A stretch of DNA of 64,000 nucleotides from Pseudaminobacter soli (ex Li et al. 2025) (lineage in GTDB: Bacteria; Pseudomonadota; Alphaproteobacteria; Rhizobiales; Rhizobiaceae), in contig NZ_JARXVF010000001.1 in NCBI RefSeq assembly GCF_029892515.1, positions 1,612,001 through 1,676,000 of the forward strand, given 5' to 3'. Made by a program: the position numbers and the translations under genes. Within the stretch, counting starts at the first letter, position 1, and each line of letters opens with the position of its first letter. Below, piece after piece: positions 9,199-17,699 of this stretch. Below the pieces are notes generated by a model. It did not search any database. It was given only the letters and a program-made list of their open reading frames with translations, and was not told where the DNA came from.

Positions 9199-10671
9199 TC
9201 ACTCCGCCCGCTTTTCCATGGCCTCAAGCGCGTTCGCCAGGCGCTGCTCCTCGCCGAAATAACGCGCGCGATCCCAGAAGTGCGGGCGCCCGATTCCGGT
9301 CGAGGCATGCTCGCCGACCAGCCGGCCGGAGGCGTCCTCGCCCTTGATGTTGTAGAGAACGAGGTCCTGCGTGATGATGACGTCGCCTTCCATGCCGATC
9401 ACCTCGGTGATGTGCGTGATGCGGCGCGAGCCGTCGCGCAGACGCGCGGCCTGGATGATGACATCCACCGAGCCGACGACGATTTCGCGCACCGTCTTCT
9501 GAGGCAGCGAGTAGCCTCCCATCGCGATCATGGATTCTATGCGGTTGAGGCATTCGCGCGGGCTGTTCGAGTGGATGGTGCCCATCGAGCCATCGTGGCC
9601 GGTGTTCATGGCCTGCAAAAGGTCGAAGACCTCCGGTCCGCGCACCTCGCCGACGATGATGCGTTCGGGACGCATGCGCAGGCAGTTCTTGACCAGATCG
9701 CGCATGGTCACCTCGCCCTCGCCTTCGAGGTTGGGCGGACGGGTTTCGAGGCGCACCACATGCGGCTGCTGCAGCTGGAGCTCGGCCGAGTCTTCGCAGG
9801 TGATGACGCGCTCGTCGCGGTCGACATAGTTGGTCAGGCAGTTGAGCAGCGTGGTCTTGCCCGAGCCGGTACCGCCGGAAATGATGACGTTGCAGCGGAC
9901 ACGGCCGATGATCTTCAGCACTTCGGCGCCCTCGGGCGAGATCGCCCCGAAGCGTACCAGCTGATCGAGCGTCAGCTTGTCCTTCTTGAACTTACGGATC
10001 GTGAGCGCGGTGCCATCGATCGCCAGCGGCGGGGCGATGACGTTGACGCGGCTGCCGTCGGGCAGGCGCGCGTCGCAGATCGGCGAGGATTCGTCGACGC
10101 GGCGGCCGACCTGGCTGACGATGCGCTGGCAGATGTTCAGGAGCTGCTGGTTGTCGCGGAAGCGGATGCCGGTCAGCTCGACCTTGCCGTTGACTTCGAT
10201 GAAGACCTGCTTGGCGCCGTTGACCATGATGTCGGCGATGTCGTCGCGGGCCAGCAGCGGCTCGAGCGGACCATAGCCAAGCACGTCGTTGCAAATGTCC
10301 TCGAGCAGCTCTTCCTGCTCAGAGATCGACATCGCGAAGTTCTTGATCGCGATGATGTCGTTGACGATGTCGCGGATTTCCTCGCGCGCGCTCTCGGGGT
10401 CGAGCTTGGCGAGCTGCGACAGGTCGATCGTGTCGATCAGCGCTGAGAAGACCTGGGACTTGGTGTCGTAGTAGGTTTCGCTGCGCTCGCGCTGTACCGC
10501 CGCCTTGCGCGGCTCCGGCGCCAGCGACGGGGCCTCCACGGCGCGGCGTGGCGCGGTAGCCGCGGCTGCGATTCGCGTTTCCACAACGGGCTGAACCGTC
10601 GCTGCCGGAGCGGGCGCGCGGAATTCGGGCTGCGCCCTGCTTCCGTCACTGGTACCTCTTCGACCAAACAT
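9199..10671 (-). CDS. cpaF: CpaF/TadA-type pilus assembly ATPase
   Basis: Hexameric secretion ATPase (PulE/VirB11 superfamily) that powers extension and possibly retraction of the Flp pilus, 490 residues. The first 80 residues are low-complexity and Ala/Pro/Arg-rich. Walker A is [13 protein letters not shown] (about residue 265), then the Asp box [20 protein letters not shown], Walker [16 protein letters not shown] and a His box [14 protein letters not shown]. It lies between cpaE (29 nt upstream) and tadB (10 nt downstream). Confidence 0.95.
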   Translation of the reverse strand: MFGRRGTSDGSRAQPEFRAPAPAATVQPVVETRIAAAATAPRRAVEAPSLAPEPRKAAVQRERSETYYDTKSQVFSALIDTIDLSQLAKLDPESAREEIRDIVNDIIAIKNFAMSISEQEELLEDICNDVLGYGPLEPLLARDDIADIMVNGAKQVFIEVNGKVELTGIRFRDNQQLLNICQRIVSQVGRRVDESSPICDARLPDGSRVNVIAPPLAIDGTALTIRKFKKDKLTLDQLVRFGAISPEGAEVLKIIGRVRCNVIISGGTGSGKTTLLNCLTNYVDRDERVITCEDSAELQLQQPHVVRLETRPPNLEGEGEVTMRDLVKNCLRMRPERIIVGEVRGPEVFDLLQAMNTGHDGSMGTIHSNSPRECLNRIESMIAMGGYSLPQKTVREIVVGSVDVIIQAARLRDGSRRITHITEVIGMEGDVIITQDLVLYNIKGEDASGRLVGEHASTGIGRPHFWDRARYFGEEQRLANALEAMEKRAE

Positions 10672-10700
10672 GTTCGATTACCCGTCCTTTGGTCCCGCGA

Positions 10701-11984
10701 TCACTTCTTCAGCTTCAATCTGTCGAGCAGGCTGCCGAAGCCGGCCTTCTTCTTGCTCTTAAGCTCGCTGCGGCCGGTCAGCACGTGCGAGATTTCGCTG
10801 ATGGTCTGCACGATGGGATTCTTGGCATCCATCTCGCCCAGCATGCGGCCGTTATTGGCCGCATTGCCGAACAGCTGCGGCTCGAAGGGAATGACAGCCA
10901 TCGGCGTCACCCCGAGCGGCTCGGCGAAATCGGCGGCCGAGATCTCCGGCCGCTTCGGCACGCCGACCTGATTGAGGATCAGCTTGGGCGCCGCATCGTT
11001 CGGGCGCAACTTGGCCAGCATGTCGATGAGATTCTTGGTGTTGCGCAGATTGGCCAGTTCCGGCGTGGCGGTGATGACGATCTCGTCCGCCTTCATCAAC
11101 GTGTTCTTCGACCAGCCGCTCCAGATGTGCGGCACGTCGAGCACCAGAAGCGGGGCGCTGCGCTGCGCTGTATCGATAAGCTGGCTGAAAGCTTCCGAGT
11201 CGAAATCGTAGACGCGGTCGAGGGTCGACGGCGCCGCCAGCAGCGAAAGGCGCTCCGCGCACTGGGCGAGCAACCGGTCGAGATAGACTTCGTCGATGCG
11301 CTCGGGCGAAAACACCGCTTCGGCGATGCCCTGCGCCGGATCCTGGTCGAAATTGATGTTTGCAGTGCCGAAGGCGAGATCGAGATCGGCAACCATCACC
11401 TCGGAACTGAACAGCGTCGACATGCTCCAGGCGACGTTGTGGGCGATCGTCGAAGAACCCACGCCGCCCTTCGCACCGATGAAAGCAATGGAACGGCCGA
11501 TCGGCTCGGCATCGGGGTCGACGAAGATGGAGGTAATGACGCTGACGACGTCCACCATCGAGATCGGGGCTACGACATATTCCGAAATGCCGGAACGGAT
11601 GAGCTCCCGGTAAAGGCCGACGTCGTTGTAGTGGCCGATGATCACCACTTTGGTGCTGGGATCGCAGACCTCGGAAAGCTCGCGCAGCGACGCGAGCAAG
11701 GCCTTGGGTTCGCTGCGCGATTCCAGGATGACAAGATTGGGCGTCGGCGCCGAGTGATAAAACTCGATCGCGGTGGGCACGCCCCCCATGTGCACCTTGA
11801 GATGCGCCTTGGCCATGCGGCGGTCCTCGCCAGCACGCTCGATGGGGCCTGCGACGCTCTCGGTCTCGCAGAAAGCCTGGATCGAGATGCGCGGCACGGG
11901 CCGCAACGCGCTCATGGCAGCCACATCCTGCGTCGAGGCGGCGCTTTCCAGGTCGGGGTCGTATGCCAGGTTTTCCATGGTCAT
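10701..11984 (-). CDS. cpaE: CpaE/TadZ-type pilus localisation ATPase
   Basis: MinD/ParA-like protein that positions the Tad apparatus, often at a pole, 427 residues. An atypical receiver-like domain occupies roughly residues 50-150 (FYHSAPTPNLVILESRSEP, VVIIGHYNDVGLYRELI). The deviant Walker A GAKGGVGSSTIAHN is near residue 170; Ser-Ser-Thr replaces the common Lys/Thr ending. Further motifs are VMVADLDLAFGTANINFD and LVLDVPHIWSGW. The C-terminus is basic (KSKKKAGFGSLLDRLKLKK). It lies between cpaD and cpaF in the same run. Confidence 0.92.
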   Translation of the reverse strand: MTMENLAYDPDLESAASTQDVAAMSALRPVPRISIQAFCETESVAGPIERAGEDRRMAKAHLKVHMGGVPTAIEFYHSAPTPNLVILESRSEPKALLASLRELSEVCDPSTKVVIIGHYNDVGLYRELIRSGISEYVVAPISMVDVVSVITSIFVDPDAEPIGRSIAFIGAKGGVGSSTIAHNVAWSMSTLFSSEVMVADLDLAFGTANINFDQDPAQGIAEAVFSPERIDEVYLDRLLAQCAERLSLLAAPSTLDRVYDFDSEAFSQLIDTAQRSAPLLVLDVPHIWSGWSKNTLMKADEIVITATPELANLRNTKNLIDMLAKLRPNDAAPKLILNQVGVPKRPEISAADFAEPLGVTPMAVIPFEPQLFGNAANNGRMLGEMDAKNPIVQTISEISHVLTGRSELKSKKKAGFGSLLDRLKLKK

Positions 11985-12004
11985 ATGTTCCGGGCAGAGA
12001 TTGA

Positions 12005-12691
12005 TCAGTAGTCGACTTCGCGCTGCGGCACGGGGCTGTAGAACGGCACCTTGCGGTAGCCGTCGATGACAGCCTCACGCCGCTGGGCGTCGATCTCGGA
12101 TGGCTGGCGCGGCCCCAGAAGATCTGCTGGGTTAGCGACCTGGGCCGCGAGGTTGTTCTGATAGGAACAGCCGAAATTGCTGTAGTGCCTGTTCTGTGTA
12201 GTGTCCCCAAGGTCCTCGGGCCAGCGACCGCACCGATCGGTATAGGCGCGCATCTTGGGGTAGCTCACGCGTATCGGCGCAGCCACGTCCACGACCGGCG
12301 GCTGATAGGGCGCAATGATGATCCGGCCAGCCGGAACACCGCGCGCCCTCGCGAGAGCCGCGAATTCGCGGCCGGCCTCTGACGCAGCAATCGAATTCGG
12401 GGCACCGGCGGGGATAAGGATGGTGAGCGGCGGGGCAGCGCTGCGATCATAATCCGCAAGGAAGCCCTTTAGCGCCACCCGCTGGATCTGGGTCATGCCG
12501 CGATCGCTGATGGCGACGGGAAGATCGATCGCCTGCACTCTTTCGCCGACGACGATCGGATGATTGGTCCGATAGTCGTCCGGGATCGCTCCCACGGTGA
12601 TGCTGTCGTGCGCGCAGCCGGCCAGCAGAACGGCCAGCAAGGCTGCTGCGACGGGTGCGGCGACTTTGAAGCCAAACCTTGCCTGAGACAT
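12005..12691 (-). CDS. cpaD: CpaD-type pilus assembly lipoprotein
   Basis: Outer-membrane lipoprotein of the Tad system, 228 residues, thought to help the CpaC secretin. The signal is VAAPVAAALLAVLLAGCAHD, with a lipobox LAGC. The body has the CpaD features VVVGERVQAIDLPVAI, LTILIPAGAPNS and the Cys-containing CGRWPEDLGD near residue 160. ATG 12691 has GAGGAA 6 nt upstream; a GTG at 12709 overlapping the cpaC stop as GTGA is an alternative. It lies between cpaC and cpaE. Confidence 0.9.
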   Translation of the reverse strand: MSQARFGFKVAAPVAAALLAVLLAGCAHDSITVGAIPDDYRTNHPIVVGERVQAIDLPVAISDRGMTQIQRVALKGFLADYDRSAAPPLTILIPAGAPNSIAASEAGREFAALARARGVPAGRIIIAPYQPPVVDVAAPIRVSYPKMRAYTDRCGRWPEDLGDTTQNRHYSNFGCSYQNNLAAQVANPADLLGPRQPSEIDAQRREAVIDGYRKVPFYSPVPQREVDY

Positions 12692-12705
12692 GTCAGGTTC
12701 CTCGA

Positions 12706-14301
12706 TCACTTGTAGATGTAGCCGACGACGCCGTGATACCGGCCGTTCGGTAGGTTGGTCTGCATCGTCCCGTAGACGCGATTGATCCTGCCCAGGAACA
12801 TTCCGGCCCCGTCGCTCGCGGCATTGAAATTGTCGTCCGGCTTCGCCAGCTCGTTGCGCGCGACAGGCTTGGCCAGGTAGGGCGTGATGATCACGACCAG
12901 CTCGGTTTCGTTGCGCACGAAGTCGCGGCTGCGGAAGAGCGTGCCGAGCACCGGAATCTTGGCCAGACCCGGCAGGCCGTTCATCACCTGCTTGACATCG
13001 TCGCGGACAAGGCCGGCGATCATCATCGAGCCGCCCGACGGCAGCTCAACGGTCGTGTCGGCCAGGCGCTTGCGAATGGAGATCATATTGGCGCCCAGGA
13101 AGCCGAACCTGTTCTTGGTGGGAACCAGACCCTCGAGTTGAACCGAGCCTTCATTGGTCGGTTCAGAAACCGAGGTGCGCACCTTCAGGCTAATGCGGCC
13201 GGGGGACAGGACCACCGGTTGGAATTCGAGGCCGATGCCATATTCGACCTTGTCGATCTTGTAGGTCGTATCGCCGGTCTTGTTGTCGTCCGAAACCGCG
13301 CTCGTTCGCCCGGTGACCAGATTGAATTCGCCACCGACCTTGAAGGTCGCCTTTTCACCGGAAACGGCGGTTAGCGTCGGCTCGGCGAGCGTCTTCATGA
13401 CGCCGGCCTGTTCCATGGCATTGACGTAGGCGCTCAACGTCGAGGAATTGACGGCCAGACCCGACGCCGAAAGCGGCTTGCCCAGGCCGAACGAGTTTTC
13501 GACGATGCCGCCCCAAGTGATGCCGTCCGAGTTGCCCGCCGCGAACATATTCACGCCGAGCTGCTTCATGACGTTGCGGCTGACTTCGGCGACCGTGACC
13601 TTCAGGGTCACCTGATCTTCGCCGATGATCTGCAGAAGATTGACGATCTTGCTGACGCGACGCTCGTAATCGGGATTGTTGATGTCGACGCCGCCATTGG
13701 CGGACCCGCCGGCCGCCGTCTGCGAATACTGACCAGTGGTCGCTTCACCGCCGCTGACGAAGACATTGGCCAAGTCGACAGCGCGCTTGGCGTCGAGCGG
13801 CGTCTCCACCGAGCCGGTCAGCACGACGTTGTCGTTGATGAGCTCGACCTTGACGTTGGAACTGGGGATGAAGCGCTTGATGTAATCCTCCAGCCCCGCG
13901 ACGTCGCGCTCGACGGCGAGGTCGAGGCTGACGATCTGCTCGCCATTGGGACCGAAGACAAAGATGTTGGTCTGGCCGACCGATTTGCCGAACAGATAGA
14001 TGCGCCGCGCCGTGCGCGTGACGGCATCGGCAACCGCCGGATTGGCGACGAGAATGTCATAGGCGTCGGCAGGCAGGTCGATGACGATCGACTTGTTGAG
14101 GCCGAGCTTGATCCGCTGCCCGGCGCTCGTCGAAGAGCCAATATGGGCCGTACCGGCCGCCTCTGCCCCGGCGACGAGGCTGGCATTCGGACCGACTCCC
14201 GCAAATATCACGGCAACGCCGGTCGCAAGGGTGGTGAACATCCCGGCAAGGCTGCGGCCGGCGGCCACTCCGGTAACCGGCTTTTTCACGATCAGCCTCA
14301 T
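12706..14301 (-). CDS. cpaC: CpaC/RcpA secretin of the Tad pilus
   Basis: Outer-membrane secretin channel, 531 residues. A long leader contains a hydrophobic stretch (residues 18-45). The secretin N-terminal domain follows (KLGLNKSIVIDLPADAYDI to about residue 130), then a BON-like domain (KVELINDNVVLTGSVETP), and the C-terminal secretin domain carries VELPSGGSMMIAGLVRDD and GLPGLAKIPVLGTLFRS. Its ATG overlaps the cpaB stop by 4 nt, which implies coupled translation. The N-domain is paralogous to the stand-alone protein at 17129. Confidence 0.93.
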   Translation of the reverse strand: MRLIVKKPVTGVAAGRSLAGMFTTLATGVAVIFAGVGPNASLVAGAEAAGTAHIGSSTSAGQRIKLGLNKSIVIDLPADAYDILVANPAVADAVTRTARRIYLFGKSVGQTNIFVFGPNGEQIVSLDLAVERDVAGLEDYIKRFIPSSNVKVELINDNVVLTGSVETPLDAKRAVDLANVFVSGGEATTGQYSQTAAGGSANGGVDINNPDYERRVSKIVNLLQIIGEDQVTLKVTVAEVSRNVMKQLGVNMFAAGNSDGITWGGIVENSFGLGKPLSASGLAVNSSTLSAYVNAMEQAGVMKTLAEPTLTAVSGEKATFKVGGEFNLVTGRTSAVSDDNKTGDTTYKIDKVEYGIGLEFQPVVLSPGRISLKVRTSVSEPTNEGSVQLEGLVPTKNRFGFLGANMISIRKRLADTTVELPSGGSMMIAGLVRDDVKQVMNGLPGLAKIPVLGTLFRSRDFVRNETELVVIITPYLAKPVARNELAKPDDNFNAASDGAGMFLGRINRVYGTMQTNLPNGRYHGVVGYIYK

Positions 14302-15113
14302 TTCTTCGACCCCACTTCCGTCACCTCACCGGACTTGATCAGGCGCACCAGTCCGCGCCTGCCGGCGCCGGAGACGAGATAATCGGCCTCGTCCGTGGCT
14401 GCTTCCTGCGCGTCGGCAACCGAACGCAGGGAAAGCGACAGCCGATCGGCCATCTGTTGCGCAACGGTGATGATTTCCGCCTGCTGCGGCGTCAGCTCGA
14501 GCGTCGCCGTTTCGCCGACCTTGACGCGACGCCCCTCCTCGTCCTCCTGGATGGCCTGGTCGATCGCCAGAACCTTGATGTTCTTGAGGACGGTATCGGT
14601 GATGTAGCCGCTGTTGGGGATTTCGCCATCCACGCGCCGCGTCATGATCACGTCGACATAGTCGTTCGGAAGGATGAACCCGCCAGCCGAGGTGTCGGCC
14701 GCAATGCGCGTTGCGATGGCGCGCTTGCCGCTCGGCAGGATGGACGACATGAAGCTCTGCCCGTCGCCAACCAGCTTGGAGCGACGCAGCGGCTCGCCGG
14801 AATACATCGCCATGCGGGCGATCGATGTCTTCAGCTTGTCGAGCGCGTCCGGCTCGGCGGAGCGCGTTATGAAATTGGCGTTGACGGCATCGGACGGCCA
14901 TGACTGCCAGCCGATATGGCCGTCCACCGAAGCGCCCATGGGCACATCGCCGGTAAGGATCAGAACGTCGGAAAGCCGAATTGCCGGCTCCTGGGGGCCT
15001 GCCGCGGCAACCGTCTCCGACGGCGTAACCGTCGCCATGTTCTTGGCGACGTACCCCGCACCACCAGCCGCAGCAACAGCCACGCTCAGAATAATCAATC
15101 GGGATGCTGCCAT
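14298..15113 (-). CDS. cpaB: CpaB/RcpC pilus assembly protein
   Basis: Periplasmic, membrane-anchored Tad component, 271 residues. The N-terminus RLIILSVAVAAAGGAGYVA is a hydrophobic anchor. A SAF-like domain starts near residue 40 (VLILTGDVPMGASVDGHIGW). The RcpC/CpaB domain includes GKRAIATRIAADTSAGGFIL and NDYVDVIMTRRV. ATG 15113 is preferred; a start at 15137 would add an Arg-rich octapeptide. It is the first gene of the minus-strand tad run. The upstream 258 bp to cpaA is AT-richer and may hold its promoter. Confidence 0.9.
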   Translation of the reverse strand: MAASRLIILSVAVAAAGGAGYVAKNMATVTPSETVAAAGPQEPAIRLSDVLILTGDVPMGASVDGHIGWQSWPSDAVNANFITRSAEPDALDKLKTSIARMAMYSGEPLRRSKLVGDGQSFMSSILPSGKRAIATRIAADTSAGGFILPNDYVDVIMTRRVDGEIPNSGYITDTVLKNIKVLAIDQAIQEDEEGRRVKVGETATLELTPQQAEIITVAQQMADRLSLSLRSVADAQEAATDEADYLVSGAGRRGLVRLIKSGEVTEVGSKK

Positions 15114-15371
15114 TTGCCCGAACCCTCGCCTTCGCAACCCCTTTGAGCCAAGGCAGACAATGCAGACCCAATCGTCAACTTATGGTTAACGAAGCCCTTA
15201 CGGTCGTGATTAATTTAAAGTTTACAATTGACTGCCGCGCCGCCTTGCGTCTTTGGGCATAAAACGTGCCCAGGACTCGAAGCTTTTTTCGGGATGGAAG
15301 AGAAAAAGCCAACGGGTCGTCCAGTGCCTGGCTAGCAATGCAGCCAAGTAAACCAGAGCAACTCTTAATCG

Positions 15372-15893
15372 TTATTTTGCGGCAAGCTGCTCGATTGCCC
15401 AGACCATCAGCGGCGATTCCGGATAGGCGATCAGCCCGCCGATACCGAGCGCGATCCCATAGGGAACACCGACAGTCTTGTCGGCAAAATTGCGCAGGAA
15501 CATGTTCCTGCCGGTGAACATGGCGACAACTGAGCCGCGGTAGCTCAGTATGCCGAGTGTCAGCACGCCGCCGAGGAAAGCCGAGACCACCAGATATTCG
15601 AGCAAATGAGTTCCGAAGCCCATCCAAACTGCGGTCGCCGCCAAGAGCTTTGCATCGCCGCCGCCCATGCCTCCCAATGCAAAAAGGGTAAAGGTGACGG
15701 CAAGAACCAGCGCGCCACCAGCAAAGTGCAGTCCGTAAGCGGACCAATCCATACCCGTCAGAGGCGCCACGACCGCGAAGGTGCCGAGCAGCAAGAGGGA
15801 TACCCGGTTTGCGATGGTCATGGACAGCAAATCGGATATCGCTGCGAAAAGCATGCAGAACGGAAATACCACAAAGATCAGCGCAACAAGCAT
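15372..15893 (-). CDS. cpaA: CpaA/TadV-type prepilin peptidase
   Basis: Inner-membrane aspartyl protease of family A24 that cuts Flp prepilin and pseudopilin leaders, 173 residues (the short Tad type without a methylase domain). Catalytic Asp residues are in FAAISDLLSM (near residue 20) and GGMGGGDAKLLAA (near residue 80). Five or six hydrophobic helices are visible. ATG 15893 is the natural start. It is 258 nt upstream of cpaB and 118 nt downstream of the pilin terminator, so it may be its own unit. A decayed copy of its 5' end lies at 16375-16530. Confidence 0.9.
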   Translation of the reverse strand: MLVALIFVVFPFCMLFAAISDLLSMTIANRVSLLLLGTFAVVAPLTGMDWSAYGLHFAGGALVLAVTFTLFALGGMGGGDAKLLAATAVWMGFGTHLLEYLVVSAFLGGVLTLGILSYRGSVVAMFTGRNMFLRNFADKTVGVPYGIALGIGGLIAYPESPLMVWAIEQLAAK

Positions 15894-16010
15894 GGCGTCA
15901 CGGATGTCCGGATGTTGAAGGCCTGTAGTATGGAAGCTTCGTCTTAAGGATTGATGAGTCCGCCTCAGTGTGCGGTATGCCTTCGGCCAAGCTTCCACAT
16001 CCCGGAAATG

Positions 16011-16040
16011 AAAAAAAGGGCCGCCAAAAGCGACCCTTTT
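16011..16040 (-). terminator. Terminator of pilin gene 1
   Basis: Read on the minus strand: a 9-bp stem (16030-16038 with 16016-16024, one G-U pair), a 5-nt loop and a run of seven T (16011-16017, partly in the stem). It lies 24 nt after the pilin stop, and the same structure recurs after pilin 2. Confidence 0.8.
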
Positions 16041-16063
16041 CGACGATTTGGGTGAGGCTTCGG

Positions 16064-16240
16064 TTACTTGCCGGCGCCGTCTACCGCCGTCGAGATGTCA
16101 GTGAACTTGTTGTTCAGGCTCTTGCCCACCAGGCCAGCGCCGCCGATGATGACAACTGCGATGAGGGCGGCGATCAGACCGTATTCGATAGCGGTCGCGC
16201 CGGATTCGTCTTTTGCAAAACGTGCGAAGATATTGGCCAT
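16064..16240 (-). CDS. Flp-family type IVb pilin (copy 1)
   Basis: Major pilin subunit of the Tad pilus, 58 residues. The short charged leader MANIFARFAKDESG is followed by the Flp motif ATAIEYGLIAALIAVV, with Glu at +5 and Tyr at +6 after the predicted Gly cleavage site. The C-terminus is KSLNNKFTDISTAVDGAGK. It differs from copy 2 at only three residues (33 Gly, 37 Leu, 48 Asp). It should be processed by CpaA and assembled by CpaF/TadB/TadC. Confidence 0.93.
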   Translation of the reverse strand: MANIFARFAKDESGATAIEYGLIAALIAVVIIGGAGLVGKSLNNKFTDISTAVDGAGK

Positions 16241-16374
16241 TCTAGAGCTCCTACTCCACGTGTTAACAGCACTTCCGTCAATTCTTCTGGTGCATTGATC
16301 GGATGCCCCATACTAAAGAACGGCTCTTTCAATCGGCTTAATAAACAGCCTTATCAAAACCTTTTCATGCGCGC

Positions 16375-16530
16375 TTTGCGATGGCCATGGACAACAAGGA
16401 TAGGGCTGCGAAAAGCAAACAGCGTACAGAACGGGAAGCACACGAATATCAGCGAAACAATCACGGCGCCGGTGTTGAATTTTCAGCCACCCGCAGGATG
16501 GAAAATTCTTATTAAATATTTATGAGTCCG
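16375..16530 (-). pseudogene. Decayed copy of the cpaA 5' end between the pilin genes
   Basis: This segment aligns with the start of cpaA and its upstream region (about 15808-15960): shared blocks include GCTGCGAAAAGCA, ATCAGCG and ATGAGTCCGC. The cpaA ATG position is CAC in plus orientation here, so the start is lost, and small insertions break the frame. No other gene is visible between 16241 and 16649. Confidence 0.65.
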
Positions 16531-16596
16531 CTCAGGCGCCGCTGACGCCGCTGTGCGATCGTGTGTAACGGAAGACGTATCTAGAACCTGGAAATG

Positions 16597-16626
16597 AAAA
16601 AAGGGCCGCCAAGTGCGACCCTTTTT
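16597..16626 (-). terminator. Terminator of pilin gene 2
   Basis: Read on the minus strand: a 9-bp stem (16615-16623 with 16601-16609) followed by a T-run (16597-16602, partly in the stem). It is a duplicate of the hairpin at 16011-16040 with a changed loop. Confidence 0.8.
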
Positions 16627-16649
16627 CGACGATTTGGGTGAGGCTTCGG

Positions 16650-16826
16650 TTACTTGCCGGCGCCGTCGACCGCCGTGGAGATAGCAGTGAACTTGTTGTT
16701 CAGGCTCTTGCCGACCATGCCGGCTCCGGCGATGATGACAACTGCGATGAGGGCGGCGATCAGACCGTATTCGATGGCGGTCGCGCCGGATTCGTCTTTT
16801 GCAAAACGTGCGAAGATGTTGGCCAT
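16650..16826 (-). CDS. Flp-family type IVb pilin (copy 2)
   Basis: Flp pilin of 58 residues, the duplicate of copy 1, with Ala33, Met37 and Ala48. The leader, the cleavage site after Gly14 and the ATAIEYGLIAALIAVV helix are unchanged. ATG 16826 is preceded by AAGGAGCTC, a good ribosome-binding site; a longer in-frame start at 16871 would mask the prepilin leader. Being upstream of the whole locus, it is probably the main pilin, but expression cannot be judged from the sequence. Confidence 0.93.
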   Translation of the reverse strand: MANIFARFAKDESGATAIEYGLIAALIAVVIIAGAGMVGKSLNNKFTAISTAVDGAGK

Positions 16827-16974
16827 TTCAGAGCTCCTTGCTCGACGTGTTAACAGCACTTCCGTCAACATTTCTGGTGCATTGATCGGATGCCCTCACA
16901 CTAGTGAACGGCTCTTTCGATCGGCTTAACGAACAGCCTTACCAAAAGCTTTCTGCTTGCCATCAAAACTTGTG

Positions 16975-16990
16975 GTTAACCGGGCGGTAA
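16975..16990 (-). promoter_or_regulatory. CtrA-like motif upstream of pilin 2
   Basis: On the minus strand TTAC-N7-TTAAC, one mismatch from TTAA-N7-TTAAC, about 150 nt upstream of the pilin 2 start. The interval 16827-17128 otherwise contains no gene; it is the divergent control region between pilin 2 and the plus-strand pilus unit. Confidence 0.35.
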
Positions 16991-17064
16991 AAGTGTTCGG
17001 CAAAATCGGACTTTCCGAAGCTTGAATTTTCTTCTTCTTTTCGCACCCTGGGCACAGACCGCGC

Positions 17065-17080
17065 TTAACGCTTGGTTCAC
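17065..17080 (+). promoter_or_regulatory. CtrA-like motif upstream of the secretin N-domain gene
   Basis: TTAA (17065-17068), a 7-nt spacer, then TTCAC (17076-17080): one mismatch from the CtrA consensus, 48 nt before the start at 17129. This is inference from pattern only. Confidence 0.35.
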
Positions 17081-17128
17081 CAATGATGTTCATAGTCCGT
17101 TGAAGACTTATTCCGGGCGGAGCGCCGC

Positions 17129-17563
17129 ATGACCAGGCTGAACTTTTCCACTTGCCTTGCCGCGCTGGCTATCGGCCTTGCTGCCGCGGCCCTTCCTACG
17201 ACATCCGCGATCGCCGGGGCCGGAATAGACGTGGTGATGAACCAGGCCAAGATCATCCGCCTGGCGCGCCCCGCCGATACCATCGTTGTAGGCAATCCGC
17301 TGATCGCCGATGCGACCGTTCAGGATGCGACGACCATTGTACTGACCGGCAAGGGCTTCGGAGTGACCAACATCGTGGCACTCGACAAGGAAGGCGCCCC
17401 GATTGTCGACGAACAGGTGACGGTCGCACGCGATTCCGCTTCTTCCGTTCGCATCTACAGGCGCGCCGAGGTCCAGACGATGTCGTGCACGCCTTATTGC
17501 GAAAGCTCCTACAAGAACGAGGCTGAACGCGTATCCGAAGCCGAGATGAACACGAGCCGCTAA
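17129..17563 (+). CDS. Stand-alone secretin N-terminal domain protein of the Tad locus
   Basis: Exported protein of 144 residues. The signal peptide is CLAALAIGLAAAALPTTSAIA (residues 9-29). The rest is a single pilus-assembly secretin N-terminal domain: MNQAKIIRLARPADTIVVGN, then TGKGFGVTNIVALD. It parallels the first domain of CpaC (SVGQTNIFVFGPNGE). The tail has a CTPYC cysteine pair at about residues 118-122. It probably lies in the periplasm and helps the secretin or the TadE-like proteins encoded just downstream. The start has GGAG upstream. Confidence 0.8.
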   Translation: MTRLNFSTCLAALAIGLAAAALPTTSAIAGAGIDVVMNQAKIIRLARPADTIVVGNPLIADATVQDATTIVLTGKGFGVTNIVALDKEGAPIVDEQVTVARDSASSVRIYRRAEVQTMSCTPYCESSYKNEAERVSEAEMNTSR

Positions 17564-17699
17564 TTATCTGAGCGCAGCAGCGACAGTTACCGGCCGGTAA
17601 ATGCAGGCAGCGAAATTCTAGCGCCCCTCCAAACCGAGCTTCAATAAGTTTGCGCTAAATTTCTCGCGAAACTCAGTCTGGTATCGGCAGGAAGCGGCC

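Larger units (their letters stand above)
15811..16960. repeat. Tandem duplication of the pilin unit (about 0.57-0.59 kb period)
   Basis: Unit A (about 15811-16370) and unit B (about 16375-16960) align in the same order: cpaA 5' end, terminator, flp gene, then upstream pilin region. The pilin starts are 586 bp apart and the cpaA-matching segments 567 bp apart. Pilin coding parts are almost identical, the pilin upstream regions are clearly alike, and the cpaA-like part has diverged most. Confidence 0.8.
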
